In this document: piece by piece, positions 17,539 through 26,922 of the stretch | Position numbering within the stretch: position 1 is the stretch's first letter | How the letters are laid out: each line of letters starts with the position of its first letter | Assembly (NCBI GenBank): GCA_964634815.1 | Contig: CAZWMD010000013.1 | Coordinates: 32,467-96,466, forward strand | Source of the DNA: JALZVT01 sp964634815 | GTDB lineage: Bacteria > Pseudomonadota > Gammaproteobacteria > Pseudomonadales > Azotimanducaceae | Direction: 5' to 3' | Length of the DNA: 64,000 nucleotides | Notes under the pieces: model-generated | The model's input: the letters and a program-made list of their open reading frames with translations, nothing else | Databases searched by the model: none | Told to the model about the DNA's origin: nothing | Program-made: the position numbers and the translations under genes

Positions 17539-17551
17539 GTGACAATGTCAC
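17539..17551 (+). repeat. short inverted repeat between carbonic anhydrase and SulP genes
   Basis: GTGAC-aat-GTCAC lies in the 70-nt spacer. It could be a weak attenuating hairpin or a protein site. It is not a CRP site, because the half-site spacing is wrong. Confidence 0.3.
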
Positions 17552-17586
17552 TTTGATGGTTCACCCAATTCAATGAGAAACACAGC

Positions 17587-19242
17587 ATGAAATTTTTCGA
17601 CACTTCTAACCTTCGCGGTGACATATTCGGCGGTGTGACCGCCGGTATTGTTGCCTTGCCGTTGGCGCTTGCCTTCGGGGAGGCCTCTGGCGCAGGTCCG
17701 ATCGCCGGGCTGTGGGGCGCCATTTTTGTTGGCTTTTTTGCCTCGCTATTTGGCGGTACAGGTACCAACGTATCTGGTCCTACGGGCCCGATGGTGGTTG
17801 TTTTTGCTGGTGTTTTCGCTGAACTTTCCGGTAACCCCACCCTCGTGTTTGGGGCCGTCGTACTCGCCGGCTTGCTGCAAATCCTGTTTGGCATCACCAA
17901 GCTGGGACAGTACATCAAGTTGGTACCCTACCCGGTCATTTCCGGATTCATGAGCGGCATCGGTTGCATCATCATCGCGCTGCAATTCGCCAGGCTGTTC
18001 GGCCACGAACCTGAGGGTGGCGGGACAATCCCGGCGCTCACAGCGATTCCGTCAGCAGTTATGGATCCAAACTTTGCAGCACTGGGCATCGGTCTGCTCA
18101 CTCTTGCCATTGTGTTCTTCTGGCCCCCCAAATGGGGTAAGTGGTTGCCAGGCGCACTGGCCGCTCTCATTATCGGTACGCTATTGAGCCTGGTTGTGAA
18201 AGGTTCACCTATCCTCGGTGACATCCCCACCGGGCTGCCGTCATTCATTATTCCGGAATTCAGCCGCAGCACCTTCTTCATTGTGATTGAAGCCGCGTTC
18301 ATCCTCGCCATCCTCGGTGCGATCGACAGCCTGCTCACCTCACTGGTGGCTGATAACATGACCCGGACTCGCCACGATTCAGACAAAGAACTGATTGGTC
18401 AGGGCATCGGTAACACGGTTGCCGGTCTGTTTGGTGCTATCCCTGGTGCCGGCGCAACCATGCGTACGGTAGTCAATATCCGTAGCGGTGGTTCAACCAA
18501 GATCGCTGGCATGCTGCACGCCGTAGTTCTGCTGTTGATCGTACTTAGCCTGTCTCCACTGGCATCACAGATACCCCATGCTGTCCTCGCTGGAATTCTG
18601 GTCAAGGTTGGTTATGACATTGTTGATGTGGCCTATCTGAAGCGCGCGCACCGAGGACCTCGCTGGGATCTGGTGCTCATGGCCACGGTTCTCGGACTCA
18701 CTGTCTTTGTCGATCTGATCACCGCCGTTGCCGTGGGTGTTGTTCTGGCAGCCCTCGCCTTTGTGAAGCGCCTGGCCGACACCCAACTGGCTGAAGTAGT
18801 TGATGCCGACAGCACCACCACAAGTGATGAGGAAATCGAGCTGCTTACAAGCGCTAAAAACAAGGTCACTCTGTTTGATTTCACCGGACCACTGAGTTTT
18901 GGTGCGGCGGCCGACCTGGGTCATCAGGTACGAGAGAAAGTTCGAGAGCATACCAATGCAATCGTTCTCGACTTCACCCGACTAACCTTTATCGATGTGT
19001 CTGCAGCTCGAGCGGTTGAAACCATTGCTTGCGATGCAAGCCATGCGGGCAAGACGGTCTATGTCGCAGGTCTGAACGAGGAAGTCGCTGGCGTACTGGA
19101 AGGTCTGGGGTCTGATCACTGCATTCCCAAAAACACCCGTTTTGAGCAGCGCCTTGATGCCATCAAGGCGGCTGTGACCGAAGTAAAGGGGCAGTCCAAC
19201 GCGTCAGACATCCAGGGCGGATCTGTACCCCAGGGGACCTAA
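17587..19242 (+). CDS. SulP-family anion (probably bicarbonate) transporter with STAS domain
   Basis: A 551-residue inner-membrane transporter. The first 400 residues form the SulP membrane domain (LRGDIFGGVTAGIVALPLAL, PTGPMVVVFAGVF, AIDSLLTSLVADNMTRTRHD, GAIPGAGATMRTVVNIRSGG). A cytoplasmic STAS domain follows at about residues 430-530 (VTLFDFTGPLSFGAAADLG, AIVLDFTRLTFIDVSAARAV). SulP members carry sulfate, bicarbonate or dicarboxylates. The carbonic anhydrase immediately upstream favours bicarbonate, as in BicA and SulP-CA fusions, but this is inference from context. Confidence 0.92.
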   Translation: MKFFDTSNLRGDIFGGVTAGIVALPLALAFGEASGAGPIAGLWGAIFVGFFASLFGGTGTNVSGPTGPMVVVFAGVFAELSGNPTLVFGAVVLAGLLQILFGITKLGQYIKLVPYPVISGFMSGIGCIIIALQFARLFGHEPEGGGTIPALTAIPSAVMDPNFAALGIGLLTLAIVFFWPPKWGKWLPGALAALIIGTLLSLVVKGSPILGDIPTGLPSFIIPEFSRSTFFIVIEAAFILAILGAIDSLLTSLVADNMTRTRHDSDKELIGQGIGNTVAGLFGAIPGAGATMRTVVNIRSGGSTKIAGMLHAVVLLLIVLSLSPLASQIPHAVLAGILVKVGYDIVDVAYLKRAHRGPRWDLVLMATVLGLTVFVDLITAVAVGVVLAALAFVKRLADTQLAEVVDADSTTTSDEEIELLTSAKNKVTLFDFTGPLSFGAAADLGHQVREKVREHTNAIVLDFTRLTFIDVSAARAVETIACDASHAGKTVYVAGLNEEVAGVLEGLGSDHCIPKNTRFEQRLDAIKAAVTEVKGQSNASDIQGGSVPQGT

Positions 19243-19300
19243 AAAAACCTGCAAGAGGAATCAGCCCCCGGCGCCCTGTCCGATCGATTACAATCAGGAG

Positions 19301-20335
19301 ATGTGCAGCACTCATGATGTAGAAAACAGGACCGCAAGCTCCGACAAACGTGATGGCTATGTTCTGGTGAAGGACTGGCCACACTACCCCCCCGAGCTAA
19401 CCTTTGAGATGGGTTCCGGTGTGGCTGTGGACAACGCCGGTACCGTCTATCTGTTTACCCGTGATATCGAACACTGGGCCGCTCATCCGCTGGCGATGAG
19501 CGACAAGATGGGTAAAAGCAGTATCTCGATGTACAGCCGCGACGGCGACTATCTGGGCAAGTGGGGACCTTCAGATGAACCGGGTTTTGCATTGGGTGGT
19601 CACACGCTCTACATCGAACACGACGGCATGTTCTGGGTCACCGATCGGGATGGTCACACCGTCAAGAAATATACCCCCAACGGCGAGCTTTTACTCACAC
19701 TGGGAACCTTTGGCCAATGGGGTTGCGATGAACAGCATTTCAACGGCCCAACTGCCGTTGCAGTACAGCAAGATGGCACCATTGTGGTTGCCGACGGCTA
19801 CTGGAATTCGAGACTGGTGTTTTTTGAGCCCGACGGCACCTTCAAAAAGTCTGTCGGCGAATGGGGACGCGGCCCCGCGCAGTTCAACACTCCCCATGCT
19901 CTTGCCATAGATTCCCAGAACAGACTGCTGGTTGCAGACCTGTGCGGCGGTAACTTCCACGACTACATGACACTACCCGGTCAGATCGATGAGCAGCGCA
20001 CCCGGGTTGAGCCAGAGTGCACACATCGCATCCAGATTCTCTCCTCCGATGGCACCTACCTCGATGAATGGACTCACATAACACCCCTGTCCATTGCCAC
20101 CTACGGTGACAAAATCTACGCCAGCGACAAGATGAGCGACCTTGTAGTACTTAACGAGCAAGGCGACGTTGAAAAACGGGTGGCAGACATCGCCATCTAC
20201 ATACACCAGCTGGCTATGGATAAGCATGGAGATCTCTATACCGCCTCCGTTTATCCCGAACACGCTGGCGAAAAACGCGGCCCCAGCGGGCCCTCACACC
20301 GGCGCTGGACCCAGGCGCTTGCCGCTGCAAACTAA
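19301..20335 (+). CDS. NHL-repeat beta-propeller protein (peptidylglycine lyase-like)
   Basis: A 344-residue beta-propeller. NHL-type blades recur: GSGVAVDNAGTVYLFTRD, FWVTDRDGHTVKKYTPNGEL, GPTAVAVQQDGTIVVADGYW, TPHALAIDSQNRLLVADLCG. The pattern resembles the lyase half of peptidylglycine alpha-amidating enzymes, but no signal peptide is visible, so it is probably cytosolic with a different role. The ATG at 19301 is preceded directly by CAGGAG, which is closer than usual, so the exact start is uncertain. It begins a three-gene run with the ABM and amidohydrolase genes. Confidence 0.8.
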   Translation: MCSTHDVENRTASSDKRDGYVLVKDWPHYPPELTFEMGSGVAVDNAGTVYLFTRDIEHWAAHPLAMSDKMGKSSISMYSRDGDYLGKWGPSDEPGFALGGHTLYIEHDGMFWVTDRDGHTVKKYTPNGELLLTLGTFGQWGCDEQHFNGPTAVAVQQDGTIVVADGYWNSRLVFFEPDGTFKKSVGEWGRGPAQFNTPHALAIDSQNRLLVADLCGGNFHDYMTLPGQIDEQRTRVEPECTHRIQILSSDGTYLDEWTHITPLSIATYGDKIYASDKMSDLVVLNEQGDVEKRVADIAIYIHQLAMDKHGDLYTASVYPEHAGEKRGPSGPSHRRWTQALAAAN

Positions 20336-20352
20336 ATAACCAGGAGAGATTC

Positions 20353-20700
20353 ATGATAATTGTTGTTGCTGCGTTGGAATTTCATAGCGAGGCTGATCGC
20401 GACCGGGCGATTGAGCTAACCCGAGATGTGCAGCTGGCTACCCGGGTAGAAGAAGCAGGCTGCCAGGATTACTGCTTTGCGCCCGACCCTGCTGTGGCTA
20501 CCCGGGTACAGGTGTACGAACTCTGGGATGACAGCGACACCCTGGCTGCCCACTTTGACCACCCAAATTACGCCAAGATGGTCGAATTGCTCGCGGATGC
20601 GGGCATCAAAGAGAGCGTCAATCAGGCGTACCTGGTTGAACGCGGTGAGCCTGTCTATGGGCCAAATGGCGAAAAGAAAACAGCATTTTTTGCCGAATAA
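20353..20700 (+). CDS. antibiotic-biosynthesis-monooxygenase (ABM) domain protein
   Basis: A 115-residue dimeric ferredoxin-like-fold protein. The ABM pattern is clear: MIIVVAALEFHSEADRDR, CQDYCFAPDPA, then VYELWDDSDTLAAHFDHPNY. Members act as cofactor-free quinol monooxygenases (YgiN type) or as isomerase-like accessory proteins. CAGGAGAG precedes the ATG. Its stop overlaps the next gene's ATG by one base (TAATG), so the two are translationally coupled. The substrate is unknown. Confidence 0.85.
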   Translation: MIIVVAALEFHSEADRDRAIELTRDVQLATRVEEAGCQDYCFAPDPAVATRVQVYELWDDSDTLAAHFDHPNYAKMVELLADAGIKESVNQAYLVERGEPVYGPNGEKKTAFFAE

Positions 20701-21968
20701 TGGCTAAAGATCTCCTAATCACCAACGCCGCCCTGTTCTCAGGATGCGAGCCACACGCTGAGCCGGATCACGCACTGTGGATCAGCGACGGTCTGATCCG
20801 TTTCGCGGGCCCCATGACAGGTTTACCAACGTCGATCGCCAGGCGAGCAACCGAACGCCAGTCAGACCTGACCATCGTTGATGCCCAGGGCAAATTTGTC
20901 ATGCCAGGCATGACCGAAACCCATGCCCATCTTTCATTTTCTGATGCTTCTCCCTTTGCCATAGGAGAAAGCAGCGTCGAAGCCGCCACCATTACTGCGG
21001 TAAACAATGCAAGCCTGATGCTTCGCAGCGGCTTCACCAGTGCAGTCAGCTTTGGCTCCACCCATGCGATAGATGTTGCCCTGCGACACGCGATCAACAG
21101 CGGCCAGATAGAGGGCCCCAGATTGTTGGCGGCGGGCCAGGACCTCGGCGCAACCGCCAGCAACGTAGATTCGGAAGGAGCGCTCAGCCAGATCGCAGAC
21201 GGCCCCTGGGAACTGCGTAAGGCCGTGCGCCAACAGCGACGCCTTGGCGTCGATATCGTCAAAATATTCATCGACGGCGAAGCCATCAACCCAACCAATC
21301 CTCCAGGCGAACTTGCCTTTACTGACGAGGAAGTGGCAGCGATTGTTGATGAAGCTCAACGTCGGCACTTGAGAGTAGCCTGCCACGCACGCTCGGCCGC
21401 AGCAGTCAAACAAGCCGTACGCGCTGGCGTTGAACTAATCGGACACGCCAACTTCCTCGATGACGAAGCCATAGACGTGCTCGCCCAGGTAAAAGATAAG
21501 GTTTTTATCGGCCCCGCCATCGCCTGGGAGATAAACTACCTCGCAAAGTGCGCCTCTCTTGGTATTGATCGCCAGACGGTTATCGATCAGGGATATCAAG
21601 CTGAGATAGAAGCAACACAACGGAGTGTCGAAAAACTAAGAGAAGCTGACATCAGACTGGTTGTCGGTGGCGACTACGGAATCAGCATAGCGCCACATGG
21701 CACCTACGCACAGGATCTGGAGTTCTTCGTTGACTACTTTGACATGAGCCCGGCTGAAGCACTGCGATGCGCCACAAAAAATGGTGGGCTTGCGGCAGAC
21801 CCGACGGGCGGACGCGGCACCCTTGAAGAAGGCAAGCTCGGTGATGCACTGATCATAAATGGCGACCCGCTTGCAAATATCAAGGTCTTGCAAGATCACC
21901 AGCGTATCGAAGTTGTTAAAGGCGGAAGACTGATTAATCCGGCCAGTAGCACTTCGATGCGTCACTAG
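20700..21968 (+). CDS. amidohydrolase, imidazolonepropionase-like
   Basis: A 422-residue amidohydrolase with a TIM barrel flanked by a small beta-sandwich. The metal motif is TETHAHLSF at about residue 73. Further ligands fit VACHARSAAA (about 228), ELIGHANFL (about 248) and VVGGDYG (about 322). KIFIDGEAIN replaces the usual carboxylated-lysine segment (VKIF). The family hydrolyses cyclic amides or peptides such as prolidase and imidazolonepropionate substrates. Here it is probably a catabolic step with the coupled ABM protein. Confidence 0.87.
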   Translation: MAKDLLITNAALFSGCEPHAEPDHALWISDGLIRFAGPMTGLPTSIARRATERQSDLTIVDAQGKFVMPGMTETHAHLSFSDASPFAIGESSVEAATITAVNNASLMLRSGFTSAVSFGSTHAIDVALRHAINSGQIEGPRLLAAGQDLGATASNVDSEGALSQIADGPWELRKAVRQQRRLGVDIVKIFIDGEAINPTNPPGELAFTDEEVAAIVDEAQRRHLRVACHARSAAAVKQAVRAGVELIGHANFLDDEAIDVLAQVKDKVFIGPAIAWEINYLAKCASLGIDRQTVIDQGYQAEIEATQRSVEKLREADIRLVVGGDYGISIAPHGTYAQDLEFFVDYFDMSPAEALRCATKNGGLAADPTGGRGTLEEGKLGDALIINGDPLANIKVLQDHQRIEVVKGGRLINPASSTSMRH

Positions 21969-21982
21969 CCCGACACCAGACT

Positions 21983-23144
21983 TTGAGCCGCGCAAAATAC
22001 CAACTGCTTAGTCTGGAATACGATGGCAATCTGCTTGAGGTCCACTCCGACCTGGATGGCGTTGAAGAACTGTATGTAAACAATAATCTTATAAGCACAG
22101 AAAGGCTTGGTACTGAANNNNNNNNNNNNNNNNNNNNNNNNNNNNNNNNNNNNNNNNNNNNNNNNNNNNNNNNNNNNNNNNNNNNNNNNNNNNNNNNNNN
22201 NNNNNNNNNNNNNNNNNACCGAAAAAACCATAGAACTGCAGGATCAGCGAATCGTCACCCTGCGCATGCAAACCTTTTTCAGCAAAGCCAGTATCAAATA
22301 CGAGTTACTGGACGCTGATGTGGTTGTTGCGAGTGGCCAGAGTAACTGGCAACGCCCTGACCAAACCACTACGGCCAACGGCTCAATCCCCTGGCTGTCT
22401 CTTGGCGGACTGGTGTTAAAGCTCTTCAAAAGCGCAAGCATCGTCAAGGTTGCGTTGTTTGGGGCGTCTTACGCCAGCTTCTCGATACTCACAGATTGGC
22501 GTCTTGGCGCATTGCTCATCGCTATATTGGTGTTTCACGAATACGGTCATTTGCGCGCCATGAAAAGCTTTGGAATGAAAACCAAAGGCATGTACCTGAT
22601 CCCGTTTGTTGGTGGCGTTGCAGTGGGCGAAAAGGCCACCACCTATTGGCAGGAAACCTATATTTCCATGCAAGGTCCGGTCTTTGGGCTCTATATGACC
22701 TTGCTGGCCTGGCTTGCCTATGCCATGACTGACTGGGCGCTGCTTGGCGCTTTGGCCAGTTTCTCAGCTCTGATCAACGTATTTAATCTGCTGCCAATCT
22801 ATCCGCTTGACGGTGGGCACGTGATTAAAGCCTCGGCAATGTCTTTTTCCAAAAACAAAGGCTCTGTGTTTCTTGTTGTCTTTGCTGCCTTTGGTGTCAG
22901 CTGTGCGTTCTGGACGGGCCTGTATCTGTTGGCATTTTTCTCAATCATTGGCGCCCTCGATCTGATTGGCGCAGCCCGAACCGAACGCGATAGCGACGTT
23001 GTCCCCATGAATCCCTACGGCGTTGCTGTCTCTCTGGCCTGGTACCTGGGGACCATCTGCACGTTTATTTTTGTTATGTATTGGCTCTATCTGAACAATG
23101 TGCCCGGTGCGAACATTCCAATGTTGATACTGCAGGATCGATGA
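21983..23144 (+). CDS. site-2 protease family (M50) membrane metallopeptidase, interrupted by a gap
   Basis: A membrane zinc protease. The N-terminal part (44 codons from TTG 21983, beginning SRAKYQLLSLEYDG) and the C-terminal part (22218-23144) lie on either side of a 100-N gap. The frames differ only because the gap length is a placeholder; both flanks end on whole codons. The zinc motif HEYGH sits in LLIAILVFHEYGHLRAMK, and the second motif YPLDGGH gives the third ligand. About six hydrophobic segments surround them. The soluble N-terminal beta region is like that of related site-2 proteases. Substrates could be anti-sigma factors or other membrane proteins. The TTG start is tentative. Confidence 0.8.
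22118..22217. other. assembly gap (100 N) inside the site-2 protease gene
   Basis: Exactly 100 N. The flanks do not overlap each other, so this appears to be true missing sequence of unknown length. A length divisible by three would keep the gene in frame. Confidence 0.95.
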
Positions 23145-23154
23145 GGTTAGAAAT

Positions 23155-23787
23155 ATGAAACTGTATATGGTGCCGCTGGCCCCCAATCCCACAAAAGTCA
23201 TGCTCTACATTGCTGAACGTGAACAGGCGGGCTGTCAAATGGACATTGAACAGATAGTGGTGAATACCGTGAAAGGCCGCCACAAGGAACCGGAACATCT
23301 GGCGAGGAACCCGTTTGGGACAGTGCCTGCCCTGGAATTAGACAACGGCAAGTTTGTGCTCGAGTCCCTGGCCATCATGGAGTATCTGGAAGACCGGTTC
23401 CCCGATGGCAGGCTATATAACGGCACCCCGGAAGAAACCGCTGCTGCGCGAGATATGGAACGGGTTATAGATTTGCGCCTGGCGGGCCCGATGGGTACCT
23501 ACGGCCACGCGGTGAACTCTCCACTGGGCTATCCAAAAGACGACAAAAAGGCGGCCCAAATGGAGCAAGCTATGCAAGACCCACTGAACTATCTGGAATC
23601 CGCCTTGAGCGACGGTCGTTCATTGTTGCTGGGGGAACAGGTGTCTATTGCAGACTGCACTCTGCAGGCGTCGCTGCAGTTCATGCGTTTTGTCGAAGCT
23701 GATGTGTTTGGTAACAGGCCTCTACTGAGGAAATGGGACGAGACCTACAGAGCACGACCGGCAGCCGAGTCCGTATTACGCTGGTAA
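23155..23787 (+). CDS. glutathione S-transferase family protein
   Basis: A 210-residue GST. The N-terminal thioredoxin-like domain (residues 1-80) starts MKLYMVPLAPNPTKVML and contains the glutathione-binding FGTVPALELDNG with cis-proline and ESLAIMEYLEDRF. The C-terminal helical domain has the SIADCTLQASLQF capping motif. GAGGTT precedes the ATG. It follows the protease gene by 10 nt, so co-transcription is possible. The substrate is unknown. Confidence 0.88.
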   Translation: MKLYMVPLAPNPTKVMLYIAEREQAGCQMDIEQIVVNTVKGRHKEPEHLARNPFGTVPALELDNGKFVLESLAIMEYLEDRFPDGRLYNGTPEETAAARDMERVIDLRLAGPMGTYGHAVNSPLGYPKDDKKAAQMEQAMQDPLNYLESALSDGRSLLLGEQVSIADCTLQASLQFMRFVEADVFGNRPLLRKWDETYRARPAAESVLRW

Positions 23788-23834
23788 ACCTCTTGTTATA
23801 ATCAATCTGAATATTTGATGGCAGTGAATACTCG

Positions 23835-25217
23835 ATGTCCAACCTGATCAGCGACAACGTCCAGATAGATACCGGCATAAAGACGCCCCGCTACGAGGCT
23901 GCCTATCCTATGTTGGAGACAAATTTCGAGCTATCGAACCCGTCCTTCTGGACCAATGGTCACCCCTACCCGCTGTACGAACAAATGCGCAGCCAATCGC
24001 CGGTGATGTGGTCAAAGTTTTCCAAGGGCGCCTCATCCTACTGGTCTGTGTCTCGCTTTGAAGACATAAAGACCGTGGAAAAACACCCCGAAATCTACTC
24101 CTCAGAACGCGGCGGCATCAATATGGCCGTTCCGGAACGCAAAAACTGGAAACCAGAAATACTTGTCCGCGCTGCCATGGATAACCTTATTTCCATGGAT
24201 GAGCCAAAGCACATGCACATGCGGATCCAGCAAAAGGATTTTTTCATTCCTGCCTACGTCGCAAAGCTGCGAGAGAGCGTCAGTCAAAAGGTCGAATCAC
24301 TACTGGATGATCTGGAAGACAACGGTCCAGAGCTTGACTTTGTACCACTTTTTTCAAACCAGTTGCCCCTGTTCACCCTGTGCGAAATGCTGGGCGTCGA
24401 CGAAGAGGATCGACAGCAGGTGGTTGAATGGATGCACTATCTGGAAATGGCGGGCCAGTTCCTCTCAAACCCCGTAAGAACTTTCTTCAGCGAGCCAATG
24501 TTTCCGTTTCGCTTCAACCGTGTTGTGGAAGACATGTTCGCCTATGGCGCACGTGTGATGGCCGATCGCCGCGCGAACCCACGAGAAGACTTGCTCACCG
24601 TTATTGCCCACTCGCAACTGGACAACGAAGTTCTCCCTCAGGAATACCTCGACGGTTCCTGGTTACTCATCATTTTTGCCGGCAATGACACCACCCGCAA
24701 CTCGCTGTCAGGCACCATCAAGCTCATGACCGAGTTCAAAGATCAGCGCGCGATGGTATTGAATGATCCAAGCCTCATACCGGCGATGTCAGACGAAGCA
24801 CTGCGAATGGTTTCACCGGTGAAACACATGCGTCGCACTGCTTTGGAAGATACGGAACTGAACGGCCAGCGTATCGCCAAGGACGAAAAGGTGGTGATGT
24901 GGTATGGCGCTGCGAATCGAGACCCGTCAATTTTCCCTGACCCTGATAAATTTGATCTCACCAGAGACAACGTATCGAAACACCTCGCGTTCGGCTATGG
25001 CGTACACAAATGCCTGGGTCAGCGTGTCGCACAGATGCAACTTCGGGTTGCCTACGAACAGCTCTTTCAACGCTTTCCTGACATCGAATTCACGGGCGAC
25101 ATCAAATACGCACCTAACGCGTTGGTACACGCCATCTCCAAACTCAAAGTGAATCTTTACGGACGTGGGAACCGGCGGCCCACCAGGGTGCAGGTGAACT
25201 CAACCAAGGCGGCCTAG
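23835..25217 (+). CDS. cytochrome P450, CYP153-like
   Basis: A 460-residue soluble heme monooxygenase. All P450 hallmarks are intact: the I-helix oxygen motif FAGNDTTRNSLSG (about residue 285), ExxR in SDEALRMVSP (about 320), HMRRTALEDTEL, and the heme-binding FGYGVHKCLGQRVAQMQL (about 388) with the thiolate Cys. The stretch VVMWYGAANRDPSIFPDPDK and the segment after the Cys look closest to CYP153 alkane or terpene terminal hydroxylases. A sequence TATAAT at 23797-23802 may be its -10 element. Its last 4 nt overlap the convergent bufC-like gene. Electrons may come from the ferredoxin at 27.8 kb (inference). Confidence 0.92.
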   Translation: MSNLISDNVQIDTGIKTPRYEAAYPMLETNFELSNPSFWTNGHPYPLYEQMRSQSPVMWSKFSKGASSYWSVSRFEDIKTVEKHPEIYSSERGGINMAVPERKNWKPEILVRAAMDNLISMDEPKHMHMRIQQKDFFIPAYVAKLRESVSQKVESLLDDLEDNGPELDFVPLFSNQLPLFTLCEMLGVDEEDRQQVVEWMHYLEMAGQFLSNPVRTFFSEPMFPFRFNRVVEDMFAYGARVMADRRANPREDLLTVIAHSQLDNEVLPQEYLDGSWLLIIFAGNDTTRNSLSGTIKLMTEFKDQRAMVLNDPSLIPAMSDEALRMVSPVKHMRRTALEDTELNGQRIAKDEKVVMWYGAANRDPSIFPDPDKFDLTRDNVSKHLAFGYGVHKCLGQRVAQMQLRVAYEQLFQRFPDIEFTGDIKYAPNALVHAISKLKVNLYGRGNRRPTRVQVNSTKAA

Positions 25218-26032
25218 TCGCTAGCCAGAGAGCTAACCAATCCATCCTCAAACCAACAGTCAAGCCATTGCTTGATATCTGTTGCAAGTCGCTCTGCTGG
25301 CAGCGTTTCCATGAGTAACTCAGCGGTAGCAGCCAGCGTATTGTTATCAACCAACATCGACCGGAGAGCAATCTGCTCAGCCGGATGAAGGTTTCGAAAC
25401 TGGCATATCCGATCGCGATCACGCCAGACCAACCATAGGGCATCTTCGTTTTCTGGTGCCCGGTTAGCTAATTCCGGAGACGGTCCATCGGTGTTCGCTG
25501 CCTGGTTACAGCGTTGCCAGGTGGGCACCGCTCCGGTTGTATCTTCAAACAACCGCAAACTGCTATGCGCTTGCAGCACGAGTGATGGCCAGCGCTCCGG
25601 TGGTAGCTCGGCCAACTCCTGATGCGCAACCTGATTTGCAGTCGGAGCATCGTACGCCGTCATCAGGAGCCGCTCAAAACTGCAGAGTTCGCCAATAAGG
25701 CGGGCTTTGGGATGGTCGCTACGCCCCAAAAATTCAGGAAACTGATCGCCAAAGTAGCGCAGCGAGCGGACCTGAGATGGATGCTCAATCACGTATGCTG
25801 CAGCCAATGCAGTGAACGCTTCTGAACCTAGAAACTGATGCAGCTTTTCATGATCGCTTTGCAGAACTTCGATCAATCTGGAACTGTAGGCGTGACTATA
25901 AATTTGTAAGCCAGCGGCCGGCGAATCCGAATGGACGAGTTGCTGGAGCGGCTCAAGGTGCTGGGACATCTTGCCTGCAGCAGTGTCTTGCAGGTAAGCC
26001 ATCATATGTTGTTGCAAGGCGCTGAGGCTCAC
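25214..26032 (-). CDS. DUF2063 protein, BufC/HvfC-like
   Basis: A 272-residue protein with the N-terminal DUF2063 helical domain (LSALQQHMMAYLQD, LQIYSHAYSSRLIEVLQSDH, RSLRYFGDQFPEFLG). It is the usual partner of DUF692 enzymes in bufferin and methanobactin-type RiPP operons, where it acts as the precursor-recognition subunit. It is last of three minus-strand genes and starts 3 nt after the DUF692 stop. Its 3' end touches the convergent P450 gene. Confidence 0.85.
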   Translation of the reverse strand: MSLSALQQHMMAYLQDTAAGKMSQHLEPLQQLVHSDSPAAGLQIYSHAYSSRLIEVLQSDHEKLHQFLGSEAFTALAAAYVIEHPSQVRSLRYFGDQFPEFLGRSDHPKARLIGELCSFERLLMTAYDAPTANQVAHQELAELPPERWPSLVLQAHSSLRLFEDTTGAVPTWQRCNQAANTDGPSPELANRAPENEDALWLVWRDRDRICQFRNLHPAEQIALRSMLVDNNTLAATAELLMETLPAERLATDIKQWLDCWFEDGLVSSLASD

Positions 26033-26035
26033 AAC

Positions 26036-26890
26036 TTAACGGGCCGATATTCCAGTTGCCGCGGTCTCATTTTCCACGACTCTCGAACGCAACTGGTTCA
26101 ATTCATCAAGCAACACATCAAACTCAGGAATATGGTCATCCCGCTCAATCATGCTGTTCACAGGACCAATGGCTTGCCAGGCGTACTGGAACAGCTCGAA
26201 GACCTCGGGCCGTACTGGCGCATCATGGGTGTCGATCACATAGTCGCCATAGTCCGAATGTCCCGCGACATGAATCTGTTGAACATGTTGGCCAGCAATA
26301 TTGTCAAGAAAGTGTTTCGCTGAGTGCCCCAGATTGCGCTCATTAACGTAGATGTTGTTGACGTCCAGCAACAGGCCACACCCCGATCTCTCTGCCAAAG
26401 CATTTAGAAATTCCCACTCTTCAAGTGTGGAGTGTTTAAACGCGATGTAGGCCGAGACATTCTCGAGGACAAGCTGACGACCAAGGAATTCCTGCACCCT
26501 CTCCACCCGTTCGGTGAGGTGCGCCAAGGCTTCTTCGGTATAGGGCAGAGGCAACAGGTCATGACTGTTGATACCTCCTGCAGAGGTCCAGCAGAGATGA
26601 TCCGACACAACAATTGGATCAACATCAGCAATCAGCGCCTTGAGTTGACGCAGATAATCAAAGTCCAATGGGTCCTGTGTACCGATAGACATCGACACGC
26701 CATGTAACGCCACCGGAAAACGTTCTCGTATCTCGCTGAGGAAATATCGAGGTTTGCCGCCCGCGACAAAGAAGTTCTCCGAAATAACCTCAAACCAGTC
26801 CACGCCATGATCCTGGTCAAGGGCAGCATGGAAATGTGTGGGGCGCAGGCCAAGCCCGAACCCCACGTAATCGGCACTATGCCGGTTCAT
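26036..26890 (-). CDS. DUF692 multinuclear non-heme iron oxidase, BufB/MbnB-like
   Basis: A 284-residue TIM-barrel enzyme of the MNIO (DUF692) family, which modifies cysteines in ribosomal peptides using iron and O2. The metal-binding pattern is complete: VALHGVSMSIG (about 60), VVSDHLCW (about 96), LVLENVSAY (about 140), LLDVNNIYVN (about 175), QIHVAGHSDYGD (about 205), DTHDAPV (about 220) and MIERDDHIPEF (about 247). It lies between the precursor and DUF2063 genes. In characterised bufferin systems this enzyme converts precursor cysteines into copper-binding heterocycles. The same role is inferred here. Confidence 0.92.
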   Translation of the reverse strand: MNRHSADYVGFGLGLRPTHFHAALDQDHGVDWFEVISENFFVAGGKPRYFLSEIRERFPVALHGVSMSIGTQDPLDFDYLRQLKALIADVDPIVVSDHLCWTSAGGINSHDLLPLPYTEEALAHLTERVERVQEFLGRQLVLENVSAYIAFKHSTLEEWEFLNALAERSGCGLLLDVNNIYVNERNLGHSAKHFLDNIAGQHVQQIHVAGHSDYGDYVIDTHDAPVRPEVFELFQYAWQAIGPVNSMIERDDHIPEFDVLLDELNQLRSRVVENETAATGISAR

Positions 26891-26922
26891 TTCTATCTAT
26901 ATCAGCAAGTTAGCGCCGATAC

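Noticed and set aside
17539..17551. CRP-binding site between carbonic anhydrase and SulP
   Set aside because: TGTGA and TCAC are present but separated by 5 instead of 6 bases, and the site lies inside an operon.
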